DNA of 64,000 nucleotides from Martinezella hainanensis (GTDB taxonomy: Bacteria; Pseudomonadota; Alphaproteobacteria; Rhizobiales; Rhizobiaceae): contig NZ_FMAC01000004.1 in NCBI RefSeq assembly GCF_900094555.1, positions 124,001-188,000 on the forward strand, given 5' to 3'. A program made the position numbers and the translations under genes. This document shows positions 7,806 through 18,436 of this stretch, piece after piece. The notes beneath the pieces are model-generated. The model was not told where the DNA came from, made no database searches, and saw only the letters and a program-made list of their open reading frames with translations. Every line of letters begins with the position of its first letter. Position 1 is the first letter of the stretch.

Positions 7806-8387
7806 TTACTGTGCGGCGCGCAAGGCGGTCGAGCTGAGTGCCGAACGCGGTCCATGGATGAAAGTCCAGGCCGGTGCACGCTTCTTCCAGAGCACGCGGG
7901 CGTCATCCTCGTCCACGCGGGCATAGTGGAATGTCTTGGCCATCTTGGCCGAGAGATAGGAGAGTGTGGATCCCGGCCGGTCGATGACAGCGATCGGGAA
8001 GGTGCGGGCGATCTCTTCCCACTTTTGCCAGCGATGGAACGTGTTCAGACTGTCGGCGCCCATGATCCAGATGAAATGGACCTGGCGGTTGCGCGCCTTC
8101 ACATGCGCCAGCGTGTTGGCCGTGTAGCTCATTCCCAGCGTCTGCTCGAAGGCCGTCACCTTGATACGGGGATCGTGGAGGAGCTGTTCGCTGAGGGCGA
8201 TGCGTTCGGCAAGCGGCGCCAGATGATTGCGGCTCTTCAGCGGGTTGCCGGGCGTCACCATCCACCAGAGTTGGTCGAGGCCGAGCCGGCGAAGAGCAAT
8301 CTCGGCGACAAGCGCATGGCCACGATGCGGCGGGTTGAAGGAGCCGCCGAAAAGACCGACCACCATGCCGCGCTCGGCATGGGGCAT
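7806..8387 (-). CDS. nadD: Nicotinate-nucleotide adenylyltransferase NadD
   Basis: NadD joins ATP and nicotinate mononucleotide to form deamido-NAD in NAD synthesis. The nucleotidyltransferase motif GGSFNPPHRGH lies about 12 residues from the N-terminus, and the second motif appears as LSSTALR at the C-terminus. From ATG 8387 the protein has 193 residues, usual for the family. A GTG at 8423 begins one base after the proA stop and would add 12 residues (VLKEEIDQRYLR); rhizobial NadD proteins often carry a similar extension, so that start is a serious alternative. It is the distal gene of proB-proA-nadD. The molybdate block separates it from rsfS. Confidence 0.93.
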   Translation of the reverse strand: MPHAERGMVVGLFGGSFNPPHRGHALVAEIALRRLGLDQLWWMVTPGNPLKSRNHLAPLAERIALSEQLLHDPRIKVTAFEQTLGMSYTANTLAHVKARNRQVHFIWIMGADSLNTFHRWQKWEEIARTFPIAVIDRPGSTLSYLSAKMAKTFHYARVDEDDARVLWKKRAPAWTFIHGPRSALSSTALRAAQ

Positions 8388-8424
8388 GCGCAGATAGCGT
8401 TGATCGATCTCTTCCTTCAGCACG

Positions 8425-9700
8425 TCAGGGCCGTATCTGTCCGGTGCCGCGAACGCGATATTTGAAGGAGGTGAGCTGCTCGACGCCAACAGGCCCGCGC
8501 GCATGCATCTTGCCGGTGGCAATGCCGATTTCCGCACCCATACCGAATTCGCCGCCATCGGCAAATTGCGTGGATGCATTGTGCAAGAGGATTGCCGAGT
8601 CGATCTCGGTGAAGAAGCGTTCGACAACAGCCGGGTCCTCGGCGATCACCGCCTCGGTATGGTTCGACGAATATCTATCGATATGGGCGATCGCGCCGGA
8701 GATGCCGTCAACCAGCGCCACCGAGATGATTGCGGCCAGATATTCCGTCGTCCAGTCTTCTTCCGTTGCCGCCTTCAGGCCGGGTACAAGCTTGAGCACA
8801 TCGGCCGAACCGCGGATTTCGCAGCCCGCGGCGTCAAGTCCGTCGAGCAACGGCTTCAAATGGGTGGAAGCGACCTTGTTGTCGACCAGCAGCGTTTCGG
8901 CAGCACCGCAAATGCCCGTACGGCGCATCTTGGCATTGACGACAATCGCTTTCGCCATTTCCAGATCGGCCGAAGCGTCGATGTAGATGTGGCAGAGGCC
9001 TTCCAGATGCGCAAAGACCGGCACGCGCGCCTCGGTCTGTACGCGACCGACCAGGCTTTTGCCGCCGCGCGGCACGATGACGTCGATATTGCCTTCCAGC
9101 CCACGCAGCATGGCGCCGACGGCGGCGCGGTCGCTGACGGGCACGAGCTGGATCGCATGTTCCGGCAGGTCGGCTGCCTTCAAGCCCTCAACCAGGCAAT
9201 CGTGGATCGCCTGCGAGGAGCGGCGCGAATCGCTGCCGCAGCGGAGAATCACGGCATTGCCAGCTTTCAGGCACAGCGCGCCGGCATCGGCCGTCACGTT
9301 CGGCCGGCTTTCGAAGATGACGCCGATGACGCCGAGCGGCGTGCGGACGCGCTCGATCTGCAGGCCGTTCGGGCGATCCCAGGCAGCGATGACTTCACCG
9401 ACCGGATCGGCGAGGGCGGCAATCGCGCGGATCCCCTCGGCCATCTCGGCGACGCGCTTGTCGTTCAGCGTCAGGCGATCGACGAAGGAGGCGAGCATAT
9501 CCGTGCCCTCGACATCCTTCAAATCCTTGGCGTTTTCAGAGAGGATATGATCCTTGCCGGCCAGAATGGCGTCCGCCATGGCGTTCAACGCCTTGTTCTT
9601 GCTTTCCGTCGAAGCAAAGGCCAACGGTCGCGACGCAGCCCGGGCCTTGCGGCCGATATCGTTCATCAGCGCATCGATGTCGGGGCTTTGTGCGACAGTA

Positions 9701-9708
<8 letters not shown>
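8425..9708 (-). CDS. proA: Gamma-glutamyl phosphate reductase ProA
   Basis: This 427-residue enzyme reduces gamma-glutamyl phosphate to glutamate-5-semialdehyde with NADPH, the second step of proline synthesis. It has the aldehyde-dehydrogenase-like fold with [15 protein letters not shown], the catalytic Cys in [13 protein letters not shown], and the C-terminal block [19 protein letters not shown] at 9708 follows an AAGAAGG ribosome binding site by 8-9 nt and was preferred to the ATG at 9717, which has no room for one. The start overlaps proB by 8 bp, so the two genes are translationally coupled. Confidence 0.97.
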
Positions 9709-12243
<2,535 letters not shown>

Positions 12244-12831
12244 TTAGGCCGCCTGCGAGAGCCGCAGCGCGCCCGGCCTCAACACGGTTTCGATGTGCGG
12301 AACCATGGTGTTGCGGGCAAAGCTGTAGATCTCCGAGCAACCGGTGATCTCGAAGCCGAGCCTCTGCTGCAGCTTCAAGGATGCCGGATTGTCGGCGAAG
12401 GCGCCGGAATAGACGGCGACTTCGGGCATGCGGCGGGCAAAACGTTCGAGCGCAGCCTTGACTGCTTCGGTCATGATGCCTTGCCGCCAGTAGAAGCGGT
12501 TCAGCCAATAACCGAGGTGCCAGCGGCCGTGGCGGAGCTCGATACCGACGTTGCCGATATGGGCATCATCCCGCTCGGTGATGGCCAGTTCCCAATCCAT
12601 GCCGAGGCCGGAGGTGTGCTCGACCAGCCAGTCAAGCGCATCCTGCCGGTCATAGGGCGCGGGGACGCGGGCCAGCATGCGGGTGACGGCGAAATCCGAA
12701 AGCGACTCCGCAATCATATCGGCGTCGCTGAGCCGGTGCGGGCGCAGCGTCAGTCGGCCCGTCTGGATGACAGGCGTTGGCCCAGGCATAAGGATCCGGG
12801 CATCGCGGCGGGTGAGGGCAAGAGCGTTCAT
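12244..12831 (-). CDS. GNAT family N-acetyltransferase (RimJ/RimL-like)
   Basis: This 195-residue protein is a GNAT acyltransferase of the RimJ/RimL type, which usually acetylates protein N-termini or small amines with acetyl-CoA. The start TGRLTLRPHRLSDADMIAESL is the family's beta-1/alpha-1 signature, GYWLNRFYWRQGIMTEA is the acetyl-CoA-binding segment and NPASLKLQQRLGFEITG is the C-terminal signature. The substrate is unknown. It overlaps the next acetyltransferase by 4 bp, so the two are co-translated paralogues. Confidence 0.9.
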   Translation of the reverse strand: MNALALTRRDARILMPGPTPVIQTGRLTLRPHRLSDADMIAESLSDFAVTRMLARVPAPYDRQDALDWLVEHTSGLGMDWELAITERDDAHIGNVGIELRHGRWHLGYWLNRFYWRQGIMTEAVKAALERFARRMPEVAVYSGAFADNPASLKLQQRLGFEITGCSEIYSFARNTMVPHIETVLRPGALRLSQAA

Positions 12832-13463
12832 CTCATGCCTCCCCAGCTGCGCAACGATATCCAGGTCTTGCGGTCAAGCCTGTACCATTCGACCGGTACA
12901 GTGCTGCCGAGCGCCAGCGACGCGGCAAGGCCGGAGCCCTGGAACTGGAAGCCGCACTTCTGTACGACCCTTCTCGAGGCAACGTTGGTGACCCTGCAAC
13001 GTGCGTCGATCTGGGCGACATTTTCGCGGGTGCGGAAGACCATGTCGATGAGGGCATGGGCTGCTTCCGTCGTATAGCCCTGGTTCCAGTGGGGCTCGCC
13101 CAGCCAATAACCGATCTCGACGGTGTTGGGATCACCCGTGGGTTCGACCCCGCAGCAGCCGAGAAAGGCGCCGTTGTCGGCTTTGGTAATGGCATAGACG
13201 CACTTGCCAATCTCGCCAAGCTTCGTGCGTCGCACGAAATCGGCGGCATCGGCGATCGTATACGGGTGCGGCATACGCGATACCATTGTGGCGACGTTGG
13301 CGTTGTTGGCGAGATGGGCAAGGGCGTCGATGTCTTCTTCGTGGGGCGCGCGCAGAACGAGCCTTTCCGACAGTAAGACAGGGCAATCGGTCCTTAACCG
13401 TTCCGGCCTCAGCCGCTCTTCGGGAGACCGCGATTGGCCTTCCCTTAACAATTCGCCTTGCAT
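12828..13463 (-). CDS. GNAT family N-acetyltransferase, paralogue of the downstream gene
   Basis: This 211-residue protein has the same GNAT layout as its neighbour: LSERLVLRAPHEEDIDALA, GYWLGEPHWNQGYTTEA for acetyl-CoA binding and NVASRRVVQKCGFQFQG. The first 29 residues, rich in Arg and Glu, are an extension outside the domain, so a later start is possible. The 4-bp overlap with the second acetyltransferase suggests a tandem duplication. Transcription starts between this gene and the bidirectional terminator at 13489-13529. Confidence 0.88.
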   Translation of the reverse strand: MQGELLREGQSRSPEERLRPERLRTDCPVLLSERLVLRAPHEEDIDALAHLANNANVATMVSRMPHPYTIADAADFVRRTKLGEIGKCVYAITKADNGAFLGCCGVEPTGDPNTVEIGYWLGEPHWNQGYTTEAAHALIDMVFRTRENVAQIDARCRVTNVASRRVVQKCGFQFQGSGLAASLALGSTVPVEWYRLDRKTWISLRSWGGMR

Positions 13464-13488
13464 GGTTCAGTCCTCCTTGGTTGAGGGT

Positions 13489-13529
13489 AAAGAAAAAGGG
13501 GAGATGGCGCCCCATCTCCCCTTTTTTCT
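13489..13529. terminator. Bidirectional Rho-independent terminator after rplU-rpmA
   Basis: A long stem (AAGGGGAGATGG with CCATCTCCCCTT, loop CGCC) is flanked by an A-tract on one side and a T6 run on the other, so it can end transcripts in both directions. On the minus strand it lies about 65 bp after the rpmA stop and ends the rplU-rpmA transcript before the acetyltransferase genes. Confidence 0.85.
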
Positions 13530-13592
13530 TGACTGAACCTTGTAGCGTCAGCCGGGTCGATGAGACGCCGGCTGTTTTAGAGCGCTACCGGC

Positions 13593-13862
13593 TTATTCCG
13601 CTGCTTCCGCTTTCGGCATTACAGACACGTACACGCGGCCATTGGCCTTCGTACGGTAGTTCACGTTGCCCGCCGTAAGCGCAAAAATCGTGTGATCCTT
13701 GCCGAGGCCAACGTTGGAACCCGGATGCCACTGCGTGCCGCGCTGACGCACGATAATGTTGCCTGCGATGACGGCTTCGCCGCCGAACTTCTTCACGCCA
13801 AGGCGCTTGGATTCGGAATCGCGACCGTTGCGCGAGGAACCGCCAGCTTTTTTGTGTGCCAT
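13593..13862 (-). CDS. rpmA: 50S ribosomal protein L27 (bL27)
   Basis: This 89-residue ribosomal protein has the invariant N-terminus [15 protein letters not shown] and the [17 protein letters not shown] core. Its N-terminal tail reaches the peptidyl transferase centre. It lies 32 bp downstream of rplU, the universal arrangement, and is followed by a strong terminator. Confidence 0.98.
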   Translation of the reverse strand: MAHKKAGGSSRNGRDSESKRLGVKKFGGEAVIAGNIIVRQRGTQWHPGSNVGLGKDHTIFALTAGNVNYRTKANGRVYVSVMPKAEAAE

Positions 13863-13894
13863 TGGAGTTCTCCTTTAAACCTTGATCCCGTTAC

Positions 13895-14212
13895 TTACTT
13901 GGCAGCCACGATGTCCGTGATGCGGACAACGGTGTGATGCTGGCGATGGCCGCGCGAACGCTTCGAGTTCTGACGACGGCGCTTCTTGAAGGCGATGACC
14001 TTCTTGCCGCGGTTGTGCTCGACCACTTCGGCCTTGACGGAAGCGCCCTTGACGAAGGGAGCACCAATCGCAGCGTCGGCGCCTTCGCCGATAACGAGGA
14101 CTTCGGTGAATTCTACGGTGCCGCCGGCGGTGACTTCGAGCTTCTCGATGGTCAGCACGTCGTTGGCTGCCACACGGTACTGCTTACCGCCGGTCTTGAT
14201 GACTGCGAACAT
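13895..14212 (-). CDS. rplU: 50S ribosomal protein L21 (bL21)
   Basis: This 105-residue ribosomal protein starts [19 protein letters not shown], the L21 signature, and contains [20 protein letters not shown], the basic RNA-binding tail. It is the first gene of rplU-rpmA. The likely promoter lies about 185-210 bp upstream on the minus strand, leaving a leader of about 170-180 nt in which autoregulation is conceivable but not shown. Confidence 0.98.
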   Translation of the reverse strand: MFAVIKTGGKQYRVAANDVLTIEKLEVTAGGTVEFTEVLVIGEGADAAIGAPFVKGASVKAEVVEHNRGKKVIAFKKRRRQNSKRSRGHRQHHTVVRITDIVAAK

Positions 14213-14393
14213 TTTTTATCCTTTCATGTTCGTTCCGGCTCTCTCGCCTTGAGGGACGAGCGGCCGTCTTTTTATCAGTCGAAATTTAGCAGGAATTCCA
14301 AAGGCCCGAGGCCTTGTAAAAGATCTGCCGGTGAAGCCCTGCGCGAGGCGGGGCGGGCAAGGCGCAGACTTATCCACACCTATTGCGTCGCAC

Positions 14394-14422
14394 GGGATAT
14401 ATAAGCGTCCCTGATCTGTCAA
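14394..14422 (-). promoter_or_regulatory. Sigma-70-type promoter for rplU-rpmA
   Basis: On the minus strand a perfect -35 box TTGACA (14417-14422, preceded by C as in the rhizobial CTTGAC consensus) is followed by a TATATAT tract (14396-14403). Spacing is 15-17 nt depending on which hexamer is used as the -10 box. It is the best housekeeping promoter seen in this part of the window and points at rplU. Confidence 0.6.
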
Positions 14423-14518
14423 GGCAAAAGGATGAAAAGCTTTCATATTCGCCCTTGCCATCCTCTGCGACTGTCGCTATGAGACAGCCCGCGCTCAAAC
14501 GCGCCGACCAGCATAACC

Positions 14519-14608
14519 GGAGAGGTGGCAGAGTGGTCGAATGCACCGCACTCGAAATGCGGCATACCTGCAAGGGTATCGTGGGTTCAAATCCCACCCT
14601 CTCCGCCA
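14519..14608 (+). tRNA. tRNA-Ser (anticodon CGA)
   Basis: The acceptor stem GGAGAGG pairs with CCTCTCC, followed by discriminator G and an encoded CCA. The anticodon stem CCGCA/TGCGG encloses loop CTCGAAA, giving anticodon CGA (reads UCG). A long variable arm (TACCTGCAAGGGTA) and the GTTCAAATC T-loop fit a serine tRNA of 90 nt. Confidence 0.97.
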
Positions 14609-14673
14609 TTTTGGCTTTTGTTTAAGGCCATTATCAATCAAGCTGATCCACTGAATAGCCGGCCTAAAACGTC

Positions 14674-15069
14674 TCAACCCTCGGGAAACCGATAAACCAC
14701 ATCCGCAAAAGACCCGGTCGGGAAGACGTAGAAGAATTTCAGGGTGGCGGATGATTCGTTGCGGATGCCGTGTTCGGCGTTGCCGGGGATGAAGACCGTT
14801 GTGCCTGATTTGACCGTGGTTTCCTCGCCGTCGATCCGGACGATGCCGGTTCCTTCGAAGATGAAGTAGATTTCCGATGGGTCGTGGCGATGCGGCTTGA
14901 GTTCGCCGCCGGGGGCGAGCTCGGCGATGCCGGCGCTCATGCTGTCGGTGGGGGTGATGTCGCTGCTGAGCAGCGTGTGCCAGGAGATGGAGCCGTGGAC
15001 GGGGTCGTTCCATCCGTCGCGCGGGCGCTCTTCGGCTGTGGTGATAACGGCTTGCGATCGCTTTGTCAT
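14674..15069 (-). CDS. Cupin domain-containing protein
   Basis: This 131-residue single-domain cupin has motif 1 PHRHDPSEIYFIFEG, containing two of the metal-binding His and the Glu, and motif 2 PGNAEHGIRN with the third His. A divalent metal site is therefore likely. The substrate is unknown; small cupins of this kind include isomerases, dioxygenases and sensors. It stands alone, tail to tail with tRNA-Ser. Confidence 0.87.
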   Translation of the reverse strand: MTKRSQAVITTAEERPRDGWNDPVHGSISWHTLLSSDITPTDSMSAGIAELAPGGELKPHRHDPSEIYFIFEGTGIVRIDGEETTVKSGTTVFIPGNAEHGIRNESSATLKFFYVFPTGSFADVVYRFPEG

Positions 15070-15304
15070 TTTGCCTCAAGACGGTGGTCAGCTGCCGTGC
15101 GGAACGGTGTCACAACCGTGGAGAATGTCAATCGGATCGGCATTCAATCGGCTGATATCGGCCGCCGTTCGCCGGTTCCCATCAATTCTCCCAAAGACCA
15201 TTTGGCGGGGCTGGCAGAGGGGCGAGCCATGCTGTGGCTGGCAGAAGCGGGAAGGCTTTCCCGCTTCTGCGCCTTGTATCGAATTCAATTCTGAACGACG
15301 CTTT

Positions 15305-16225
15305 TCAGGTCCTACGTAGGAAGTCCGCGATCAGGCCCGAGACAGTCTCCGGGGCGTCTTCGAAGCAATAATGGCCGACGCCCTGGAGGCGCTCGATGGG
15401 CGCCGACGGAAAGATGGCGGAGAAGAGCGGCAGGAAATGCTCGGCATGCAGCGTTTTGTCCGCCTCGCCCCAGATGGCGAGCGCCGGCCTGGAGCGGATG
15501 GTGCGATCGGCGGCCGGATCGGGCGTTTCGAACCGGTGGGCGCCGGTTGGAAAACCCTTGGCCCAGCCGAGCGCGCCGAGACACTCGGTTGCAGTCGCGA
15601 AGGGTGCGCCATAGGCGTCGATCCAGGTGTCGTTGATGACGGCGTTGTTTTCGAAGCCGTTGAGCTTGAGGGTGCTCAGAATGTTGAAGCCGAGATTGTT
15701 GAGCACCGGCTCCAGCGTGCCGTCGTCCTCGGCCTTGGCGATCCATTGGAACCACGGCGATACGGCTGCATTGGCCGTGAGTCGATCGAAAAGATCCGGC
15801 TGACCGAAGGGCGTCGGCCCGTTTGCCGAGATGATGCGGCGGATGCGATCGGGCTGACGGGCGGCAAAGCCCATGCCGACCGGGCCACCGAAATCATGCA
15901 TGACGAGGGTAATGCCGGTGAGGCCGAGAGCCGCAACGAAAGCTTCCAGATTGGCGACATGGTCCTGCAGCCAATAGCTGCGGCCGGTTGGCGTTTCGCT
16001 CTTGCCGAAGCCCATGTGATCGGGAACGACGACGCGGTGCGTGCGGCTCAGCGTCGAGATCAGATGGCGAAAAAGGTAGCCCCAGGTGGGCTCGCCATGC
16101 AGGCAGAGGATGATCTCGCCGTCGCGAGGACCTTCGTCGACGTAATGCATGCGGAAGCCCGGTGCATCGGTGAAATGCGGTGTCAAGGGGAACGTGCCGG
16201 CAAATGTCGCATCAGAGGGAATCAC
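15305..16225 (-). CDS. Haloalkane dehalogenase-like alpha/beta hydrolase
   Basis: This 306-residue alpha/beta hydrolase resembles haloalkane dehalogenases of the DhlA type. HGEPTWGYLFR (residues 43-53) is the oxyanion segment in the DhlA form, and MHDFGGPVG carries the expected nucleophile Asp111. A catalytic acid is plausible in GEADKTL and the catalytic His in GVGHYCFED. In proven dehalogenases the residue after the nucleophile is Trp, which holds the halide ion; here it is Phe112, so dehalogenase activity is uncertain and another esterase or epoxide hydrolase activity is possible. The gene is divergent from an HxlR regulator, with two matching operator-like repeats between them. Confidence 0.85.
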   Translation of the reverse strand: MIPSDATFAGTFPLTPHFTDAPGFRMHYVDEGPRDGEIILCLHGEPTWGYLFRHLISTLSRTHRVVVPDHMGFGKSETPTGRSYWLQDHVANLEAFVAALGLTGITLVMHDFGGPVGMGFAARQPDRIRRIISANGPTPFGQPDLFDRLTANAAVSPWFQWIAKAEDDGTLEPVLNNLGFNILSTLKLNGFENNAVINDTWIDAYGAPFATATECLGALGWAKGFPTGAHRFETPDPAADRTIRSRPALAIWGEADKTLHAEHFLPLFSAIFPSAPIERLQGVGHYCFEDAPETVSGLIADFLRRT

Positions 16226-16242
16226 GATTGTTCTCCTAATGT

Positions 16243-16296
16243 GGTTTTAGTTTGAAACCATGATTTCAGTATCTCTTGTGGTTTTAGTTTGCAACC
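16243..16296. promoter_or_regulatory. Twin operator-like repeats between hydrolase and HxlR genes
   Basis: Two direct copies of a 17-bp site occur at 16243-16259 (GGTTTTAGTTTGAAACC) and 16280-16296 (GGTTTTAGTTTGCAACC), differing at one position and 37 bp apart. Each has dyad symmetry, GGTTT facing AAACC. The first copy lies within 35 bp of the hydrolase start and the second about 80 bp before the HxlR start, the right place for binding sites of the encoded regulator. Confidence 0.6.
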
Positions 16297-16377
16297 GATA
16301 TGCTGGAGTGACGATGCAGGTGCCTATCCGCGCCTGCTACGATACGGACATACGAAAGCAAGCGAGGGCAGGGCGGC

Positions 16378-16842
16378 ATGGCCAAGAGAATAAGCCATAG
16401 GGATTCCATGTGCGGGGTGGCGCGGCCGCTGGATGCGATCGGCGACTGGTGGTCGCTGCTGATCATCCGCGATGCCTTTGATGGGCTGCGCCGGTTCGGC
16501 GAGTTTCAGAAGAGCCTCGGGCTTGCCAAGAACATCCTCTCGGCTCGGCTACGTAATCTCGTTGCGCACGGCATCATGGATACCGTGCCGGCCTCAGATG
16601 GCGGCGCCTATCAGGAATATGTGCTGACGCGGAAGGGGCAGGGCCTGTTTCCGCTGCTGGTAGCGCTTCGCCAGTGGGGGGAGGATTTCTTCTTCGAGCC
16701 GGATGAGCCGCATGTGACGCTGGTCGACAGGGTGACACACTTGCCGGTACGGCGACTGGAGCTGCGGGCGCAGGATGGGCGCATGCTGATGGCGGAGGAT
16801 ACGGTGATCGTGGTGCCGTCGCCCGCAGGTGAGTACGAATAA
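16378..16842 (+). CDS. HxlR family transcriptional regulator
   Basis: This 154-residue winged helix regulator of the HxlR (MarR-like) family has CGVARPLDAIGDWWSLLIIRD at the N-terminus, with the conserved Cys at residue 11, then FGEFQKSLGLAKNILSARLRNL as the recognition region. Family members often sense reactive electrophiles or oxidants through the N-terminal Cys. It is divergent from the dehalogenase-like hydrolase and probably controls it and itself through the twin repeats at 16243-16296. The C-terminal 40 residues are longer than in the smallest HxlR proteins. Confidence 0.92.
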   Translation: MAKRISHRDSMCGVARPLDAIGDWWSLLIIRDAFDGLRRFGEFQKSLGLAKNILSARLRNLVAHGIMDTVPASDGGAYQEYVLTRKGQGLFPLLVALRQWGEDFFFEPDEPHVTLVDRVTHLPVRRLELRAQDGRMLMAEDTVIVVPSPAGEYE

Positions 16843-16987
16843 GTTGGTCGGCAAAAGTCTCGCTGGCTCTTCGGCAGAGTTTACTCGGCGACCAGACCGC
16901 TGCGGCGCAGGAGCGACAGGAAGAGAAGCGGATTGGCGCCGTCAGAGGATTGCCTGAGTGAATAAGGGCTGGCGTACCGGCCCCGGA

Positions 16988-17017
16988 GCAATAGTTCGGT
17001 CACGGCCGAACTATTGC
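16988..17017. promoter_or_regulatory. 30-bp perfect inverted repeat upstream of the flavin reductase gene
   Basis: GCAATAGTTCGG (16988-16999) and CCGAACTATTGC (17006-17017) are a perfect 12-bp inverted repeat around TCACGG. It ends 45 bp before the flavin reductase start, has no T-run, and lies between two plus-strand genes, so it is more likely an operator for a dimeric regulator than a terminator. The HxlR protein encoded just upstream is one candidate, but the sequence differs from the repeats at 16243-16296. Confidence 0.55.
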
Positions 17018-17062
17018 AGGCGTCATGTTGGCTACATTGAAACTCTCAAAGGAGAGTTTGCA

Positions 17063-17725
17063 ATGTTGACGAACACAGCCGAATTCCGCGCGACCGAGAG
17101 CGATGGCGGGCATATCGAGATCAGGCCGAGCGTACTTTATATCGGCACTCCCGTCGTGCTGATTACGAGCCTTAACCCTGATGGCACGACGAATATCTCG
17201 CCGATGTCCTCGTTTTGGGCCCTATATGACCGGGTGGTTCTCGGCCTGACCTCGACCAGCAAGGGCCGGGAAAATCTCATGCGCGAGCGGCAGCTGGTGT
17301 TGAATTTTCCGTCGCCGGGGCTGTGGCCGAAAATCGAAGCGATCGCACCGACGACGGGACGCGATCCCGTTCCGCCGCACAAGCAGAAGATCGGTTACCG
17401 TTTTGAGGCCGACAAATTCGATGTGGCCGGCTTGACGCCGCAGGCGGCCGACCTCGTGCGGCCTCTACGCATCGCCGAATGCCCGATCCAGTTTGAGGCG
17501 GAGGTGGTGGCGGCGCATCCTCCCGGCGCGGAATGGCCCTTCGAGCGCACCGAGGCGTTCTCCATTGTCGAAGCGAAAGTCATTCGCGTTCACGCGCACA
17601 AGGATATTGTTGTTGCCGGCACCAATCATATCGATACCAGCAGGTGGAGCCCGCTGCTCTATGTGTTTCGACATTACTTTGGCACCGGGCCGGATCTCGG
17701 CCGCACCTTCAAGGCTGAGAGATGA
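17063..17725 (+). CDS. Flavin reductase-like protein (FMN-binding split barrel)
   Basis: This 220-residue protein belongs to the DIM6/NtaB flavin reductase-like family: VVLITSLNPDGTTNISPMSSFW and LVLNFPSPGLW are the FMN-binding split-barrel core. Such proteins bind FMN and either supply reduced flavin to a monooxygenase or act as flavoenzymes themselves. ATG at 17063 was chosen because it follows AAAGGAGAG by 7 nt; a start at 16958 would read through the palindrome at 16988-17017. No partner monooxygenase is adjacent. It converges with the tetR-like gene, with about 30 bp between stops. Confidence 0.87.
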   Translation: MLTNTAEFRATESDGGHIEIRPSVLYIGTPVVLITSLNPDGTTNISPMSSFWALYDRVVLGLTSTSKGRENLMRERQLVLNFPSPGLWPKIEAIAPTTGRDPVPPHKQKIGYRFEADKFDVAGLTPQAADLVRPLRIAECPIQFEAEVVAAHPPGAEWPFERTEAFSIVEAKVIRVHAHKDIVVAGTNHIDTSRWSPLLYVFRHYFGTGPDLGRTFKAER

Positions 17726-17755
17726 TGTGCTCTCCGGCCTGGGCAGTCCGCGCGA

Positions 17756-18361
17756 TCATCTGCCAGCTTCAGCCCCGGCTATCAGCAGTTCCAGACCGGC
17801 TTCGAACAGGGCCTCATGGCCGTTGGCACGGTAGAGCGACAAGGCCTTGGCCAGGTTCGGATGGCTTTCAGCGGCGATATCAAGCGCCGCCTGCTCCTGG
17901 GAATCGGCCATATCCGCCTGCTCCTCCAGCACGCATCCTACCACATAGCGGCTGATCGCAATCTGCAGCTCCAGCGCCTTTCCCGGATCAAAGCCGGCGA
18001 CGAGCAGGCATTCGAGCTGGGCTTCGATCGCGTTGAGATGCGACGGATCGACCTCGGTGCCGGCATGAACGCGGGCACCATCGCGCCATGCCAGCAGGGC
18101 AGAGCGGAAGCTGCGGGCGTTGGCGCGCAGGAATTCCTGCCAGGTCTCCTCGGCCAAAGGTATGTTACGGGTATGATTCCGTTTCAGCATCTCGGCATTC
18201 ATCGCCGCGAGCAGGGCCTGCTTGCCCTTGAAGTGCCAATAGAGCGCCGGCTGCTGGACGCCGAGGCGCTGGGCGATCAGCCGTGTCGACAGGCCGTCGA
18301 TGCCGACTTCGTTCAGGATGGTCAGTGCAGCATCGACGATCTGGTTCCTGTCGATTTTCAT
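17756..18361 (-). CDS. TetR family repressor, tetracycline-repressor class
   Basis: This 201-residue protein has the TetR helix-turn-helix at residues 5-50 (IVDAALTILNEVGIDGLSTR, then LGVQQPALYWHFKGKQALL) and a C-terminal half like class TetR(B/D) proteins (WRDGARVHAG, GFDPGKALELQIAISRYVVG). It is divergent from a TetA-like efflux gene with two tet-operator-like palindromes between them, the same architecture as tetR/tetA resistance modules. The repressor most likely shuts off both genes until a drug-like ligand binds. Whether tetracycline is that ligand cannot be told. Confidence 0.9.
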   Translation of the reverse strand: MKIDRNQIVDAALTILNEVGIDGLSTRLIAQRLGVQQPALYWHFKGKQALLAAMNAEMLKRNHTRNIPLAEETWQEFLRANARSFRSALLAWRDGARVHAGTEVDPSHLNAIEAQLECLLVAGFDPGKALELQIAISRYVVGCVLEEQADMADSQEQAALDIAAESHPNLAKALSLYRANGHEALFEAGLELLIAGAEAGR

Positions 18362-18391
18362 GGCCTCTCCGATTGACTATCTTTCACGCAT

Positions 18392-18427
18392 AATTTATCG
18401 ACGATAAATTTCCTTATCAATGATAAG
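18392..18427. promoter_or_regulatory. Twin tetO-like operators between tetR-like and tetA-like genes
   Basis: Site 1 at 18392-18410 is a perfect 8+3+8 dyad (AATTTATC GAC GATAAATT). Site 2 at 18413-18427 is a perfect 6+3+6 dyad (CTTATC AAT GATAAG). Both share the core TTATC-N3-GATAA, close to the classical tetO core TATCA-N-TGATA. Their centres are 19 bp apart, about two helical turns. Site 2 ends 10 bp before the efflux gene start, leaving no clear ribosome binding site for that gene. Confidence 0.75.
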
Positions 18428-18436
18428 TTTTATAGT

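Noticed and set aside
14216..14461. An 81-codon frame in the rplU leader
   Set aside because: It has no recognisable product and ends just before rplU; the region is better explained as the promoter and leader of the ribosomal operon.
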